A DNA stretch of 64,000 bases. Origin: Candolleomyces eurysporus. Lineage: Eukaryota; Basidiomycota; Agaricomycetes; Agaricales; Psathyrellaceae. Shown one piece after another: positions 47,301 through 57,182 of the stretch. The position numbers were made by a program, and so were the translations under genes. The DNA lies in contig JANBPK010000731.1 in NCBI GenBank assembly GCA_027579435.1, positions 48,835 to 112,834 on the forward strand, written 5' to 3'. A model generated the notes under the pieces. It was not told the origin of the DNA. It did not search any database and saw nothing but the letters and a program-made list of their open reading frames with translations. The stretch's first letter is position 1. Every line of letters starts with the position of its first letter.

Positions 47301-47760
47301 TATCTTCTTCGCCTTCTTGACCACGTTTGTTGTATCTTTCACCGCTCTATGTCCAATCCTTTCTAGGTTCGATCCAGAGCATTTGCGAAATTCCGGAGGA
47401 GATCAGAGTTCTCTTCAAAACCGCATGGGAGATGGATCCCAGCGTCCCCATTAAGATGGCAGCGGGCAGAGGGCCGTTCACGTGCCAAAGTCAAGCCCTC
47501 TCACTATATTTTGAAAAACCATCTGTGTCATCCGTCGTGAGCGAATCTAGTTGATTACTAGCCGCTGTGTTATAAGTCATTGACTCGAGCGGCATTTTCT
47601 TCAGAGTCGCGCCCTCTACTTAGGATGGAGAATGGGTCTCAAGACCGGACTTTATCGTCTCAAAACCAAACCTCCATCTGGTGCTCTAGCTAAATCACTC
47701 CCATTGCAGGGATGGACGACGATAGGCGAAGGGACCAAAGACGACCCTATCTGTATTTAG
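44397..47760 (+). CDS. Diverged ribonucleotide reductase large-subunit-like protein (possible pseudoenzyme)
   Basis: Fourteen exons: 44397..44424, 44485..44488, 44552..44579, 44647..44667, 44724..44773, 44824..44881, 44939..45168, 45195..45561, 45614..45844, 46149..46372, 46426..47053, 47115..47239, 47367..47536, 47605..47760. They chain in phase except for one extra base in the GGGG run at 45513-45516; counting that run one shorter gives 772 residues. The match to class Ia R1 is collinear: degenerate ATP-cone, Q-L-S-S-C-F-L-L (Cys about 221), I-E-P-W-H-A-D-V, N-I-C-T-E (Cys about 428, with Asn and Glu), T-C-T-M-A-S (Cys about 445), I-G-V-Q-G-L-A-D-A, M-P-T-A-G-T-S. The Tyr-Tyr radical pair near the C-terminus reads L-Y-R-L-K, and the C-terminal Cys pair is absent (tail D-D-P-I-C-I). 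True R1 makes deoxynucleotides; this copy probably cannot. Oddities are a 4-nt microexon and a 26-nt intron. Confidence 0.75.
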
Positions 47761-48487
47761 TACCCTACATAAAGGAAAAGAGGACAAATGAACATCTCCG
47801 TTAATGCCAACAATTGTAACTGTATTCTCCTGCCTTCGTTGTAAATATACTGGGTTTCAACATTTGGAAGCTTGTCGTGTACTAGTCTCTAACATCAGTC
47901 TTTTTGTTGTCTATCTGCCATCATTGGTTGTTCGTTTCGACCTTGTTTTTCCTTTACTTTCACTTACGTTTTTNATTTTTTNCTTTTTTTTTTATTTTTT
48001 TTTTATTTTTTTTNATTTTTCCTTTTCTCCACTTTTTNGTCTCTCGCCAGCNGGTAATTTTGCTCAAGTAGTAGCCCACCGATCATAGCAGTAATTCTTT
48101 CATATAATCTGGTCGATAGACTTAATCTGCATCTGTCTCGCGTTCTTTGATGTCTCCGTCGCCCACCACGATGGGCTAATCGTTCACTGCTTGATGTTTG
48201 ATGTTCGGAAATAGTGACGACCTACAGACGTACACGATTTTCGACCGTGAAAAATCGCATGGGGAGGCTGCGCCATCCAAAGGAGCTCCACTGCGTTCAG
48301 ATCATCCCCCTCTTTAGACGCCGCCACCTTACAGACGAACCTACTGATCGAGCGCTCGTAAACAAGTTCGATTTTTTTTTTTTCAGGCAGACAATATCAT
48401 TGGATACGCAACGGAACAACATGATACTCAAGTCTTAACTAAGTGTACACATTGTATATTCTTCGATCTATTTCCTTTCCTTCTAGG
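47761..48487. other. Convergent intergenic region with poly-T runs and Ns
   Basis: Holds the 3' ends of the reductase-like gene (+) and an orphan (-). Dense T homopolymers with several Ns at about 47974-48053 indicate unreliable base calls. No gene was seen. Confidence 0.5.
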
Positions 48488-50236
48488 CTAAGCGCTCTTC
48501 GTTTTGGCGACTTTCTTTCGCTGCGCTTCTACGTCTATAGCCTTGCGCTTAAGTCTCGTAACCGCCCCTTTGAAATCTGTGGCTTCAATGACGCGAGACC
48601 GTTTAATGTCTCCATTATCTCGGTCATAAAATAAGGGACACACGTATATCGTCAGTATCTCGAGTATATTAGGCACGACGATGTGACCCACCGTTATCCA
48701 CACGTCTAGAGTCCCCAGTCTTCTCCACACGCAAACCGCTGTCAGGGTCGGCAATATGTCCGTTTCGGAGGTCTCTGCCAGATTCGTTGCATTTCTCGTC
48801 TTCTTCGTAAGCCGAGTCAGAGTTCCAAAGAGATCCATCGGCGTCTTCGTCCTCGCCTCGTCGAGTCTGTTCGTCTCTTTCGTCCGGATCGCGTTCGCCT
48901 TCCGCTTCTGGTTCCGGTCCTGTAGAAATATTCGCCCGGTTACAGTAAGTGGCTGCATACGAACGGAGATAGGTTACTACCCACGTTTGCCCATCTCTAT
49001 CCGGTCGCCAACTTTAGGCATAGCAAAGTCCATGGGTTCCTCATCCGAAGGCAAGAAAGACGCTGCAGATGCGATTTGGCCGACTCTTATCATCTGAATG
49101 GGCCTGATTGCTGGTTGCCAGTAGCTCCTGCCTATGGAGAATGTCAATCTGAAAGTCATCTTTACTAGATCACCCCGTCGTAGGATAGGCGTGCCAGTCT
49201 TGTCAAGCTCGTTTAGCGTTCCTTCCTGCGCATCGTAGAATCGGACGCGATTAGGATTAGGTATCCAAGTTGTGTTTTTAGGGACGCATGCTTTGCTTAT
49301 CCAAGGGTGTACCTGGTAAGGAGGTTCGAACTGTTCTTCTTTGGAATTGAAAGGAGAGCGAACAGCGAATATCTGGGAATTGACTACCAGTTTCGAGTTG
49401 CTCAGAATCCAAGAAGGACTCATCCATTGACTCCTCGGTACGTCGTTTGGGTTGAATTTGGGATAGTGCTCGGCCCAGTTCTCGATGACCTATCCGCCGG
49501 AAAGCCGATCTCAGTTCGATCGGAATCCACAATGCAATAATTGAGAAGGAGCTCGACGTGATATAGCAAAGAATAATATAATACAAATAAACATAAGAAT
49601 AATAGTCAAAAATTTAACAAGGTGAACAAACGAGGTGAGAGGCAAAAAATAAAATAAAATAAAAACAAAATAAAAAAAATGTAAGGAAGATCGTGGCCGA
49701 ATATAAGATATAAACACAATTAGGAATGAATCACCCACCGAGAGAGCTTTACCGACCGAACTATCCATCCGACAATCGTAAGCTACGGTAAGTTGTACCT
49801 GAGGTCCAGGTTCTGTTTTCCTGCAAGGCACGGCGTGTCCGAGGCTGCAATTAGTAAGGTACAATAGACTAGATAAGTAACTTACTTATTGTCCTCGTTG
49901 AGCCCCTCCGGCGTGCATTCTCCTTCAGGAACGTAATTGCCAGTATCAAGGGGGGATGTCCACTTGACGACGAAGGCGTGGGTCAAGACGACTTGCTTCG
50001 CCGTGTGGTAATCCAGGATCTGTCGCTCGGAAAACCTGTTTAACGAACGATCCCCCACACAGTTTACAAGAAAGAGAGGGAATACTTACAGTCCAGATCT
50101 GAGGCTGCTGTTTGGACTGCTGTAGAGCGTAGCGTCTCGAGCCCATACTAAGGGCTTGAGCTAAGTGGAGTAAAGGAGTCTCGCTGCTAGTAAGTCGTGT
50201 AGAGGACCAGTCCGGAACGTCTGAATAATGGAACAT
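48488..50236 (-). CDS. Hypothetical multi-exon protein, 416 residues
   Basis: Six exons, complement of 48488..48618, 48692..48919, 48985..49489, 49739..49844, 49886..50019 and 50090..50236; every junction closes in phase. Introns vary from 41 to 249 nt and three use GTGGGT donors. The N-terminal 300 residues look like a folded beta-rich domain with repeated W and P anchors (F-V-V-K-W-T-S-P-L-D-T-G, V-I-E-N-W-A-E-H-Y-P-K-F, L-R-R-G-D-L-V-K-M-T-F-R-L-T-F). The L-R-R-G-D-x-V strand pattern recalls an OB-like barrel, but that is a guess. An acidic, probably disordered stretch (residues about 300-375) and a short basic lysine-rich tail follow, a layout common in nuclear proteins. No family was recognised. 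A TATA box lies 65 bp upstream. Confidence 0.62.
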
Positions 50237-50300
50237 AGCTCTTTATACCGATCACGAGGGGATGATGGATGTTAGGAAGAAAAGATGGATCGATTCTCTC

Positions 50301-50307
50301 TTTTATA
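50301..50307 (-). promoter_or_regulatory. TATA box of the 48.5-50.2 kb gene
   Basis: TATAAAA on the minus strand, 65-71 bp upstream of the ATG at 50236, within the normal range for fungal core promoters. A closer TATAAA at 50243-50248 is too near the ATG. Confidence 0.4.
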
Positions 50308-50483
50308 GTATCAGATAGTGGCAGTGCATCTGGTCAGTCAATAATCGGTCATCCGCGGAATACCGAGTGGCAGTGCCACAAATCTGCCTTGTGGCTGTGT
50401 CATTGATTCTCATCCCAACTAGAAAACTCAATCCCCCCGTTTCCTAATCTCTACGTGCAAACCTACAAAATACAGCTACAAGA

Positions 50484-51788
50484 ATGGGCCCGGTAACAGG
50501 AATATTTCCTCCACTCCTCGTGCTCATAGCGAAGGCAGATAAAGCAGTCACATACCGCATCTTCGATCTCCTCAACCCAGTCGAAATAACTCTCTTTTCT
50601 TGCACTTGCGCGTTCGCCTTCGACGTTGTAGACATATATAGGCAGGACGCATGGAATATCAACACTTTCCTGCACCCTTGGTTCAAATCGGTGCCTCGAT
50701 TCAGAGGGGCCTTGGCAAAGAGCGGTGCAGTCGTATCCGGCTCACAAGTTCTTCGTTTTTTTCAGCGAGAACCCCCCGAAACAAGATCAGACTTGGACGT
50801 GGTGACCAGGATAGCAGGTGCTCTTACGTTGAGCCTGGCGCTGATCAGAGAAGGTTACACGCAGGTTCCCAGGTCGAGTAGCGCCAAGACAGAATATCCC
50901 CTGCACTCCGAACTATTCGCGGTGACATCGCAGGCATCCTTTAAACGAGGGGGGAGGAAGACGGGTATTCTTCACTTGATGGACTTCGTCAAGACCGACA
51001 AGAAACTCGCTGAGCTCGATTCCTCAGGATCGGCACTGAAAGTTCAAATAATAGTTGTTGCACAGGACCCTGTGGAGCACATATATATGTCGTACCACTC
51101 CAGTAAGTACATCCTTGAGAATACATGTCTGATCGTCTATATCTGTGGTATCCTCTGACGACCGTTCCCTTCTTGACGCCTTATTTTATTTGGATTCGAC
51201 GGACCGCCTCTTACGCCCAAACCGCGACCAAAGCCGGCGTCATGAACTTCCTAACTCACAACGAAGCGGTTTCAATCTTTCCAAAGGCAACGATCCTTCA
51301 TCGCACGTTCTACGTATGCAGCAAACAACCTCTAGAAGCAGAATGGAATCCTCCTTGGGCCGTGAAGTACAGAAATAGAGGATATAATATCGATCTCACC
51401 ACGGTAGTTCCCAATCTCCCTGTAGGCTTTAGAAGGGTGGCAGATAAGTACTCGTGGATCATACCATTTGAAAGGGATCCCGGTCAGTGCCAATACCTTT
51501 TTTGTCGCTACGTAGCCACGTTGACTCATCCATTCCTGTTTTCTTGCCCCGCGTCCTTCGTATGCGACCACACAATGTCAAAAAGCTGCATGCAACCACA
51601 TGGTTACCGAAGGACAAGAAACCAGTTACTACGAACCCAGGGATTTATCCGCTATGAGCTTCAATGTGGTATGGCTTCCAACGGACGCTACAGCAGCGCC
51701 GAGGAGACGCTACAGATTGATTATTATTGAAAGCGAAGTCTGGTTCTACCTGTGGCCATTCGTATTGGCTGAATGGGCGCCGCAGTAG
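50484..51788 (+). CDS. F-box-like plus nucleotidyltransferase-like protein
   Basis: Three exons, 50484..51102, 51234..51482 and 51586..51788; 356 residues with phases closed. Residues 25-52 resemble an F-box (F-D-L-L-N-P-V-E-I-T-L-F-S-C). Residues 57-105 hold a W-x4-F-L helix, then G86-S87 and D103-L-D105, the Gly-Ser...Asp-x-Asp spacing of Pol-beta-superfamily nucleotidyltransferases. Further blocks are V-Q-I-I-V-V-A-Q-D-P-V-E-H-I, Y-H-S-T-G-V-M-N-F-L and H-R-T-F-Y-V. Collinearity of the 42.7 kb protein suggests a shared family. The nucleotidyltransferase reading rests on residue pattern only; a degenerate F-box/LRR origin is the alternative. Activity, substrate and localisation are unknown. 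Confidence 0.62.
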
Positions 51789-52613
51789 CCCAGATGGACC
51801 AAGAAAGATTCCCGTCCGTATCAAAGTAAACTCAAACTTCGTCTACAGTCTAAAGAGAAGTTCCAATCGCAATTTCACCCGAAAAACAAACTGAATACGG
51901 ATGGAAGAACGCCCATGCATCCATGTGATTCTCTGCATATTGTCCAAGAATCCCATTGTACCTTAGTCAGATTGGAAATGTAATTGGTCTGACTATCCAA
52001 TATAGGCCCTTGTTCTAAGAGCTTCTTACTGATTCTCAAACCAAGCGAGGCTAACTGTATACGTCGGATTTAGATGTATTCAGTCGGGAACTGACTACAA
52101 GAACAGACGCATCAGAATCTTGAAGAATTCTTTGACCAGACTTATCATCGTATCATTCAACAGTCACCTCGAAACCTTTGTGCTGTTGAGCTCTCGAACC
52201 GCCGTCTTGCTTGACTGTTCAGCCCTCTCTCTTCTGCCAATCCGGTCTCGAGCCTGAATTTTCAACCCATTGATGGGCACGCATTTACACATTGAATCCA
52301 CTGACACGCGGAATTTTACGCACACGTCGATCCAAAATTACCGACATTTGGATTCACAGTAACTTTGAGTCACCGAAAAGCTTTACTAACCAAGTCAAGG
52401 TCCCAATAACCAGAGGCATAACACAGCCTCAAAGCCATCAACGGACATATGTGTCCGCCAAGATCGACAGAAGGTTGACTCGACCATGGACTTACGGTCG
52501 TAAGAGGTTACACCACAAAGGTAGGCTTAGTCCGAGTCCATGAAGGCTCTTACTCAAAACGAGTCTTATAAAACGCCACGAAATTGTTTTTACCACGGGC
52601 ATAGACAACAGAT
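51789..52613. other. Intergenic stretch, no gene seen
   Basis: Between the nucleotidyltransferase-like gene and MYND copy B. A frame at 52292-52543 (+) has no domain. No repeats were noticed. Confidence 0.45.
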
Positions 52614-52620
52614 TATAAAA
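52614..52620 (+). promoter_or_regulatory. TATA box of MYND copy B
   Basis: TATAAAA about 96-102 bp upstream of the ATG at 52716. It supports the short first exon, which cannot be recognised from coding potential alone. Confidence 0.45.
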
Positions 52621-52715
52621 GGTTAGCACTCTCTCCCAGTCCCAACTTCGATCCACAGACCCCAAGACGTGCATTTCCAGAAATCAACAGCAATCGAAGC
52701 TACATCAGAGAGTCT

Positions 52716-54851
52716 ATGGAGACGAGGCCTATAGTTCCATCGAAGACGGTCGGCGATCTTCACAGGGTAAGTATCCATTTCATCCATCCCTTGGCCCCTC
52801 GCACTATCAGTAGCGATGTAGTTCACCGATCTGTTGGGATCGAGACTGGAGTCAGAATGCATCAGTACCGAGGCCCTTGGAAACCTGGAATGTAGCTCTG
52901 AGCTCGCGTCCGAAGTTCAGTCCAGCATGGTCAACGCTTTCGTAGAATTCGCGTCAAAATATGTATACGAGAGTCCCGACTCTCTCAAAAAGTTGATAGG
53001 AATATCCATGGACATGTGTGACAGGATTCCGATACCCATCCTTGTAGAAGGTTTCGAGAATAGACCTTCGCCAATATACGACATGAAATGCGTCCTTGAC
53101 ACTATATTCAAGATGATAGAAGACCCTACCTCTTTCTCGGAGGACGTTACTCAGATCTTAACACTAGCGAACTCAATAGTAGGAAAGCTGTATCACGCAA
53201 GAAAGTCCCTGTTCGATGCGCCAGAAAACATTCGACTTCTAGCATCCATAGCCTTCAAACTTTGGTCGTGGGGAGGTGAAACCTTGGATCTCTACTCACC
53301 GACCTCCGCCAACTGGAAACCCATAGGAGAGATGGCAATTGACTTGGTACTACCCGTTCTTTCAGATCCAGTCTGCTGTTCCTCTTTCCTGGAATACTGC
53401 TCGTCGGAAGGTCTATCAGGATGGTATTCCCTCACATCATGGACTTTAAGAAGAGCTGCCATCCTTGGACAATCTACCGACTCGACCACGGAAGATATAT
53501 ACAAGCTTACTGTCATCTTTCAGGTCCTCTGCAAGGAATCCGAACAATTCGGTTCGTGGATAGGTATCGCAAAGCCTACACGGTTGTTGTCCAAAGCCCT
53601 ATCACGCCATGACAGGGGATCAAAGGCTCACGTCGACACAGCATCGATACTGGCAGCGACTGTATACAGCACAACTATCGCATCTCTAACAGGAAGAGAG
53701 CTAAGGAGGAAGCTGACCTGTTTGCTTGGCTCCGGACTCCTTACAATCCTACGAGAGGTAGTACAGATGACGGACTCCAGTTCAACAAACAGAGAAGCAG
53801 ACCAAGTTCGGTCGCTCTTAGACAGGGTCGTGACATTAATCCAGTTCACCCAATCTATACGTCCATTGAGAAGGGCGTCTTTGGCTCTAAGCACGACTCC
53901 TCCCTACGACTTTCATCCCATCTGGACGTCGTTTGTCGGAACAATAAAAATCTTTGACGAAGGCTATACCAAGATCACCAGTCATGGCAAGTACGGTTTG
54001 TGCGACAACATGCAGGTGCGCCGCTCTAGCTTATCGATATGTAACAGCGACATTCAAAGCGCTATAAAGTGCGAAAAAGGTCCATCGAGGGTCAAACAGT
54101 GCAGCAAATGCAAGCAGACCACATACTGCAGCGAAGGTTGTCGCTTAGACGACTGGCATAAAGTCCACTCCGGAGACTGCAAAAGATACCGCGACGGATC
54201 GCTGGGTAAAAGTAAGCAGATAATACCGGTAACGAAGAGGTACGAGGTGTCTGACTTACTCCGCCAGACAAAATCTCACAGAGAAGAAAGCTATTCCTTC
54301 TACAAGGCTTAGCAAGGCTGGTAGCAGGAGGAATTACTTATACAACATCGTCAAGTACTTCAGCACCTCAGTCAAACAAACTTTCGATCCCCCTAGGACA
54401 TCTCCCGATATTCAGGCTAGATATGATACCATGTCATTGTCTATCCTTCAAGTGCGAAGAGGTCTTGGAAAACTCTAAGCATACGAAACTATCTCATCGT
54501 CTGACAGCCCTTCTCAAACTAGCAGCAGCCCGAGACGATCTAGCATTGGCAGCGTTATACATTCTTTCTGAAGAGGACGAAGCGAAGTATATCACAACAT
54601 CCGAAGACAAAGACGGCGCCCCGGGAACAGGCCCAGAAGAACGTAACAAGTGCTACTACATCGACATAGCTCCGAAAGAGACGGCCAAATATCCTGTGTT
54701 CGTCTTCGGTCTGTTCGCCAAAGGATCGGTTTCATCAAGAGATTCATGTATCTACAAACCTTTCAAGTCGGCAGAAGCAGGCCCCGAGATCGGTCTCGCT
54801 ATGCAGGCAGAGATAGCGCCGACAACACGCTGCACTCTAATCGAAGTATGA
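52716..54851 (+). CDS. MYND-type zinc-finger protein, copy B
   Basis: Four exons, 52716..52766, 52822..54015, 54070..54211 and 54268..54851; 656 residues with all phases closed. Introns are 54-56 nt. It is a paralogue of the gene at 27.6 kb: shared text includes G-K-L-Y-H-A versus G-K-L-H-G-T, L-E-Y-C-S-S-E-G versus L-K-Y-C-S-L-E-G, and Q-F-T-Q-S-I-R-P-L versus Q-F-P-Q-S-I-R-P-L. Introns 2 and 3 are at the same places, and exon 3 is 142 nt in both. The MYND finger (C-D-N-M-Q-C, Q-C-S-K-C, Y-C-S-E-G-C, H-S-G-D-C) is completed across intron 2. The C-terminal region ends A-P-T-T-R-C-T-L-I-E-V. Predicted role is protein-protein interaction; no catalytic domain is visible. Confidence 0.82.
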
Positions 54852-55640
54852 GAGATGATTAGATTGCTCTGTATCATACTTGCATGCAGTAGTATACATT
54901 TGAAACGAAAACTAAATGTCGTCATTTTAGATTAACAGAGGTATTTTGCCGAGGGTGCTTAAGGGGGTCCAAAAACGCAAATCCCACATCGCTCCCTGTA
55001 ACTGACATAGGAGATGACACAGGGCCTTCCATTATGCTTGATAGAGTTCCGCCATCCACGTTGTAGATCAATCAACTGTTGCCAGTCGCTTTGAATCACC
55101 GTTTTCCTCTCCGTTATCGCAACATTGCCCGGGACTCCAAGCACGGGCCCACAGGTGTCTTTGGCTTTGACTAGGGGACATTTATGTTGAGTGTGAGAGT
55201 AATGACACAAGTGCAAGGTGATATGGAGGGGTAAAGAGGGAACGGCATCTATAAGGACCAGGCTAAATGCCTCCGTCCTTGCTGTGCGCAGCATCGGCCA
55301 CTCGCTACAAGTATAAAAAATATATATGTGAGACAGAGGGTAAGAATATATCTACCTAATATATCACCCCATTTTTTTTCGTTAATTAATTGAAAGGCCG
55401 GTCATGGATCGAATCGAAGCTAAGTCGGAGTGTCCAGGTCCGCCCGGATGGGCTATATACAAAGTCAAAGGGAAAATAAAAACGGGCGGTCAAGCTCAGC
55501 AAGCCGTAATTTTAGGAATTGACCCCAATTCAAGAAGTTTGACTTCAGGCGCCCATCGTCCTTTCGCCTATTAGTTACTCGTTCACTCGTAGGACTGTCA
55601 ACGGTGCATGGCTTAATGGACCCTAACCACCATAAATTGA
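54852..55640. other. Intergenic stretch with one possible small ORF
   Basis: Right boundary of the accessory stretch. An ATG frame at 54959-55294 (-, 111 residues, several Cys/His) has no recognised family and may be chance. A TATATATA run and T-rich tract lie near 55316-55380. Confidence 0.35.
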
Positions 55641-56711
55641 TCACCGTAACCTAACATGCCCTTCAGGCTCGAGAGAGTCATCCTCTATACCATCAGCCAC
55701 GTTGACAGATGCCCATGCCAACGTGGCCTCGTCGTCAATCTCAGCTTCCTCCTCATCCCCAACATAGGAAGGGAGTTGGGCAAGGAGGGGGTCTTTTGCG
55801 GGGATTCTGGAGTTTCTCCAGATGACGTATATCGCTAATGAGACTAGGAGAAAGAAGGTGTACGATATCAGCGATTCAAATGTCACAAAGCCTTCGCCGA
55901 ACGATACTCACAAGCAGGGATGGCTAGCCAAAGAAGGAGCTGTACAAGTCCAGCAGGCTCAGAGGCGCAAGAATCACTGAACCAGTGATCACACCATGAA
56001 TCACCAGGAATTAGAGGAATAATTTGGAGAGCTGTGGACGTAAAATGTCAGTCGTGGAGCCATTCCGCTGATGGTGAAAGAACAGACCGAGGGTAACGAT
56101 TGCGAGCAAGCACAAAACGACAATATGAGAAAGAGCCTTGGTTAATATGTGGTTCGATAGTCTCTGGTTGCTGTACCAGTGTCTGGAGAATGTTGGACAT
56201 CAGCAAAACATGCACCTTTCAAGGAAGTTTAGACCAACGTACATTGGGATAACCCCGGCCAATATCAAAATAGATTGGCCTAGTTTCTGAATCAAGAAGC
56301 CTGCAGAAGATTGTGCAACATGGTTAGAAGACCCCTATTTCTGTGGAGTTGTTCTTGTTCTCGTTAAGAATTAAAACTCCAATATACCTTTGTCACCGTA
56401 GTTATTAATGCCTCCAACCGATAGAACGAAAGCCATGCCCGCTATTAGCTCCAGAAATCCTGTATCGATGAGTTTCACTTCAGCATCTTGCACGGAAACT
56501 AAGGATTATAAAGCGAACCATAATATGTCCTATGGTCCATGAACATGTACTTCTTCCAGTACTTCCACAGCGCTCGCGGGTGCAATGATGCTTCATCTGG
56601 CGAAGGTACAATCCGAAACTCTCGTAGAGTGGGGCGAGGTGGTGTGGATGGCCGGCCTTGAGGTAGGATTGGATTCCCCTCACTGTCGAGTTCAAATTCT
56701 ACAGTCGGCAT
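55641..56711 (-). CDS. Multi-pass membrane protein, family unknown
   Basis: Six exons, complement of 55641..55843, 55912..56031, 56088..56182, 56243..56300, 56388..56459 and 56519..56711; 246 residues, phases closed. The N-terminal cytosolic part is Pro/Glu-rich and ends in a W-K-Y-W-K-K-Y-M-F-M basic-aromatic patch. Hydrophobic segments follow: L-E-L-I-A-G-M-A-F-V-L, L-G-Q-S-I-L-I-L-A-G-V-I-P, H-I-V-V-L-C-L-L-A-I-V-T-L, V-Q-L-L-L-W-L-A-I-P-A joined to a Tyr-Val-Ile-Trp helix, so probably four to five helices. The C-terminus is acidic. The first donor (GTTCGC) and the GTCTGT donor are weak, but both keep frame and hydrophobic continuity. Transport or structural role cannot be told. Confidence 0.62.
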
Positions 56712-57182
56712 TATTGGCGTCCAGTCCAACGATGAGGAATGGCGTCTTCAGCTGCTGAAAGTCTCAAACTGGCGTGTCACTGTGGTGTCGACGGTGCAAC
56801 ACCGAGTGAGACGTGACGGTGTTCAAGATGATCATTCACGCTGGCAACTGCGAGTCATGGAGGGGGTGTCGCGGCTGCTCTATAGATTCCGCTGCCGATA
56901 CATCCGGGGATAGTTGGGCGCTTTGATAAGGATCAGTCTCCTGACCACAACTAGGCGCCACTCATCCGACCGGAAGTATCTCTGGATTGCTGCTTGGTGA
57001 TGGTGAGACGGTAGCGCTGTTTGAACTTGCTTGGACCGAGCCCTGACCCTGTATTAAGTAGTAGACCTCCCTAGACAGAATAAACTAAGGGTATACCGAA
57101 CGAAAGAAACTTTTCCAAAGTACTACGAAAGAAAATCAACTCTACAATAACACTCGACGCTTCAAACATACTCCGCACATGG
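56712..57182. other. Intergenic stretch, no gene seen
   Basis: Between the membrane protein gene start and the 3' end of the F-box/LRR gene. No domain-bearing frame and no repeats seen. Confidence 0.5.

Noticed and set aside
26199..49738. Two introns of exactly 249 nt (26199-26447 and 49490-49738)
   Set aside because: I compared them for a shared intron-borne element. Apart from T-richness they have no common sequence, so equal length is coincidence.
27563..54851. A 25-kb segmental duplication containing the two MYND genes
   Set aside because: Flanking genes differ on both sides (RNase H1-N-like and GATA versus nucleotidyltransferase-like and membrane protein), so only the single gene appears duplicated.
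54959..55294. 111-residue minus-strand ATG frame
   Set aside because: Cys/His content is suggestive, but spacing fits no known finger and no splice or promoter signal supports it. It is mentioned only within the intergenic entry.
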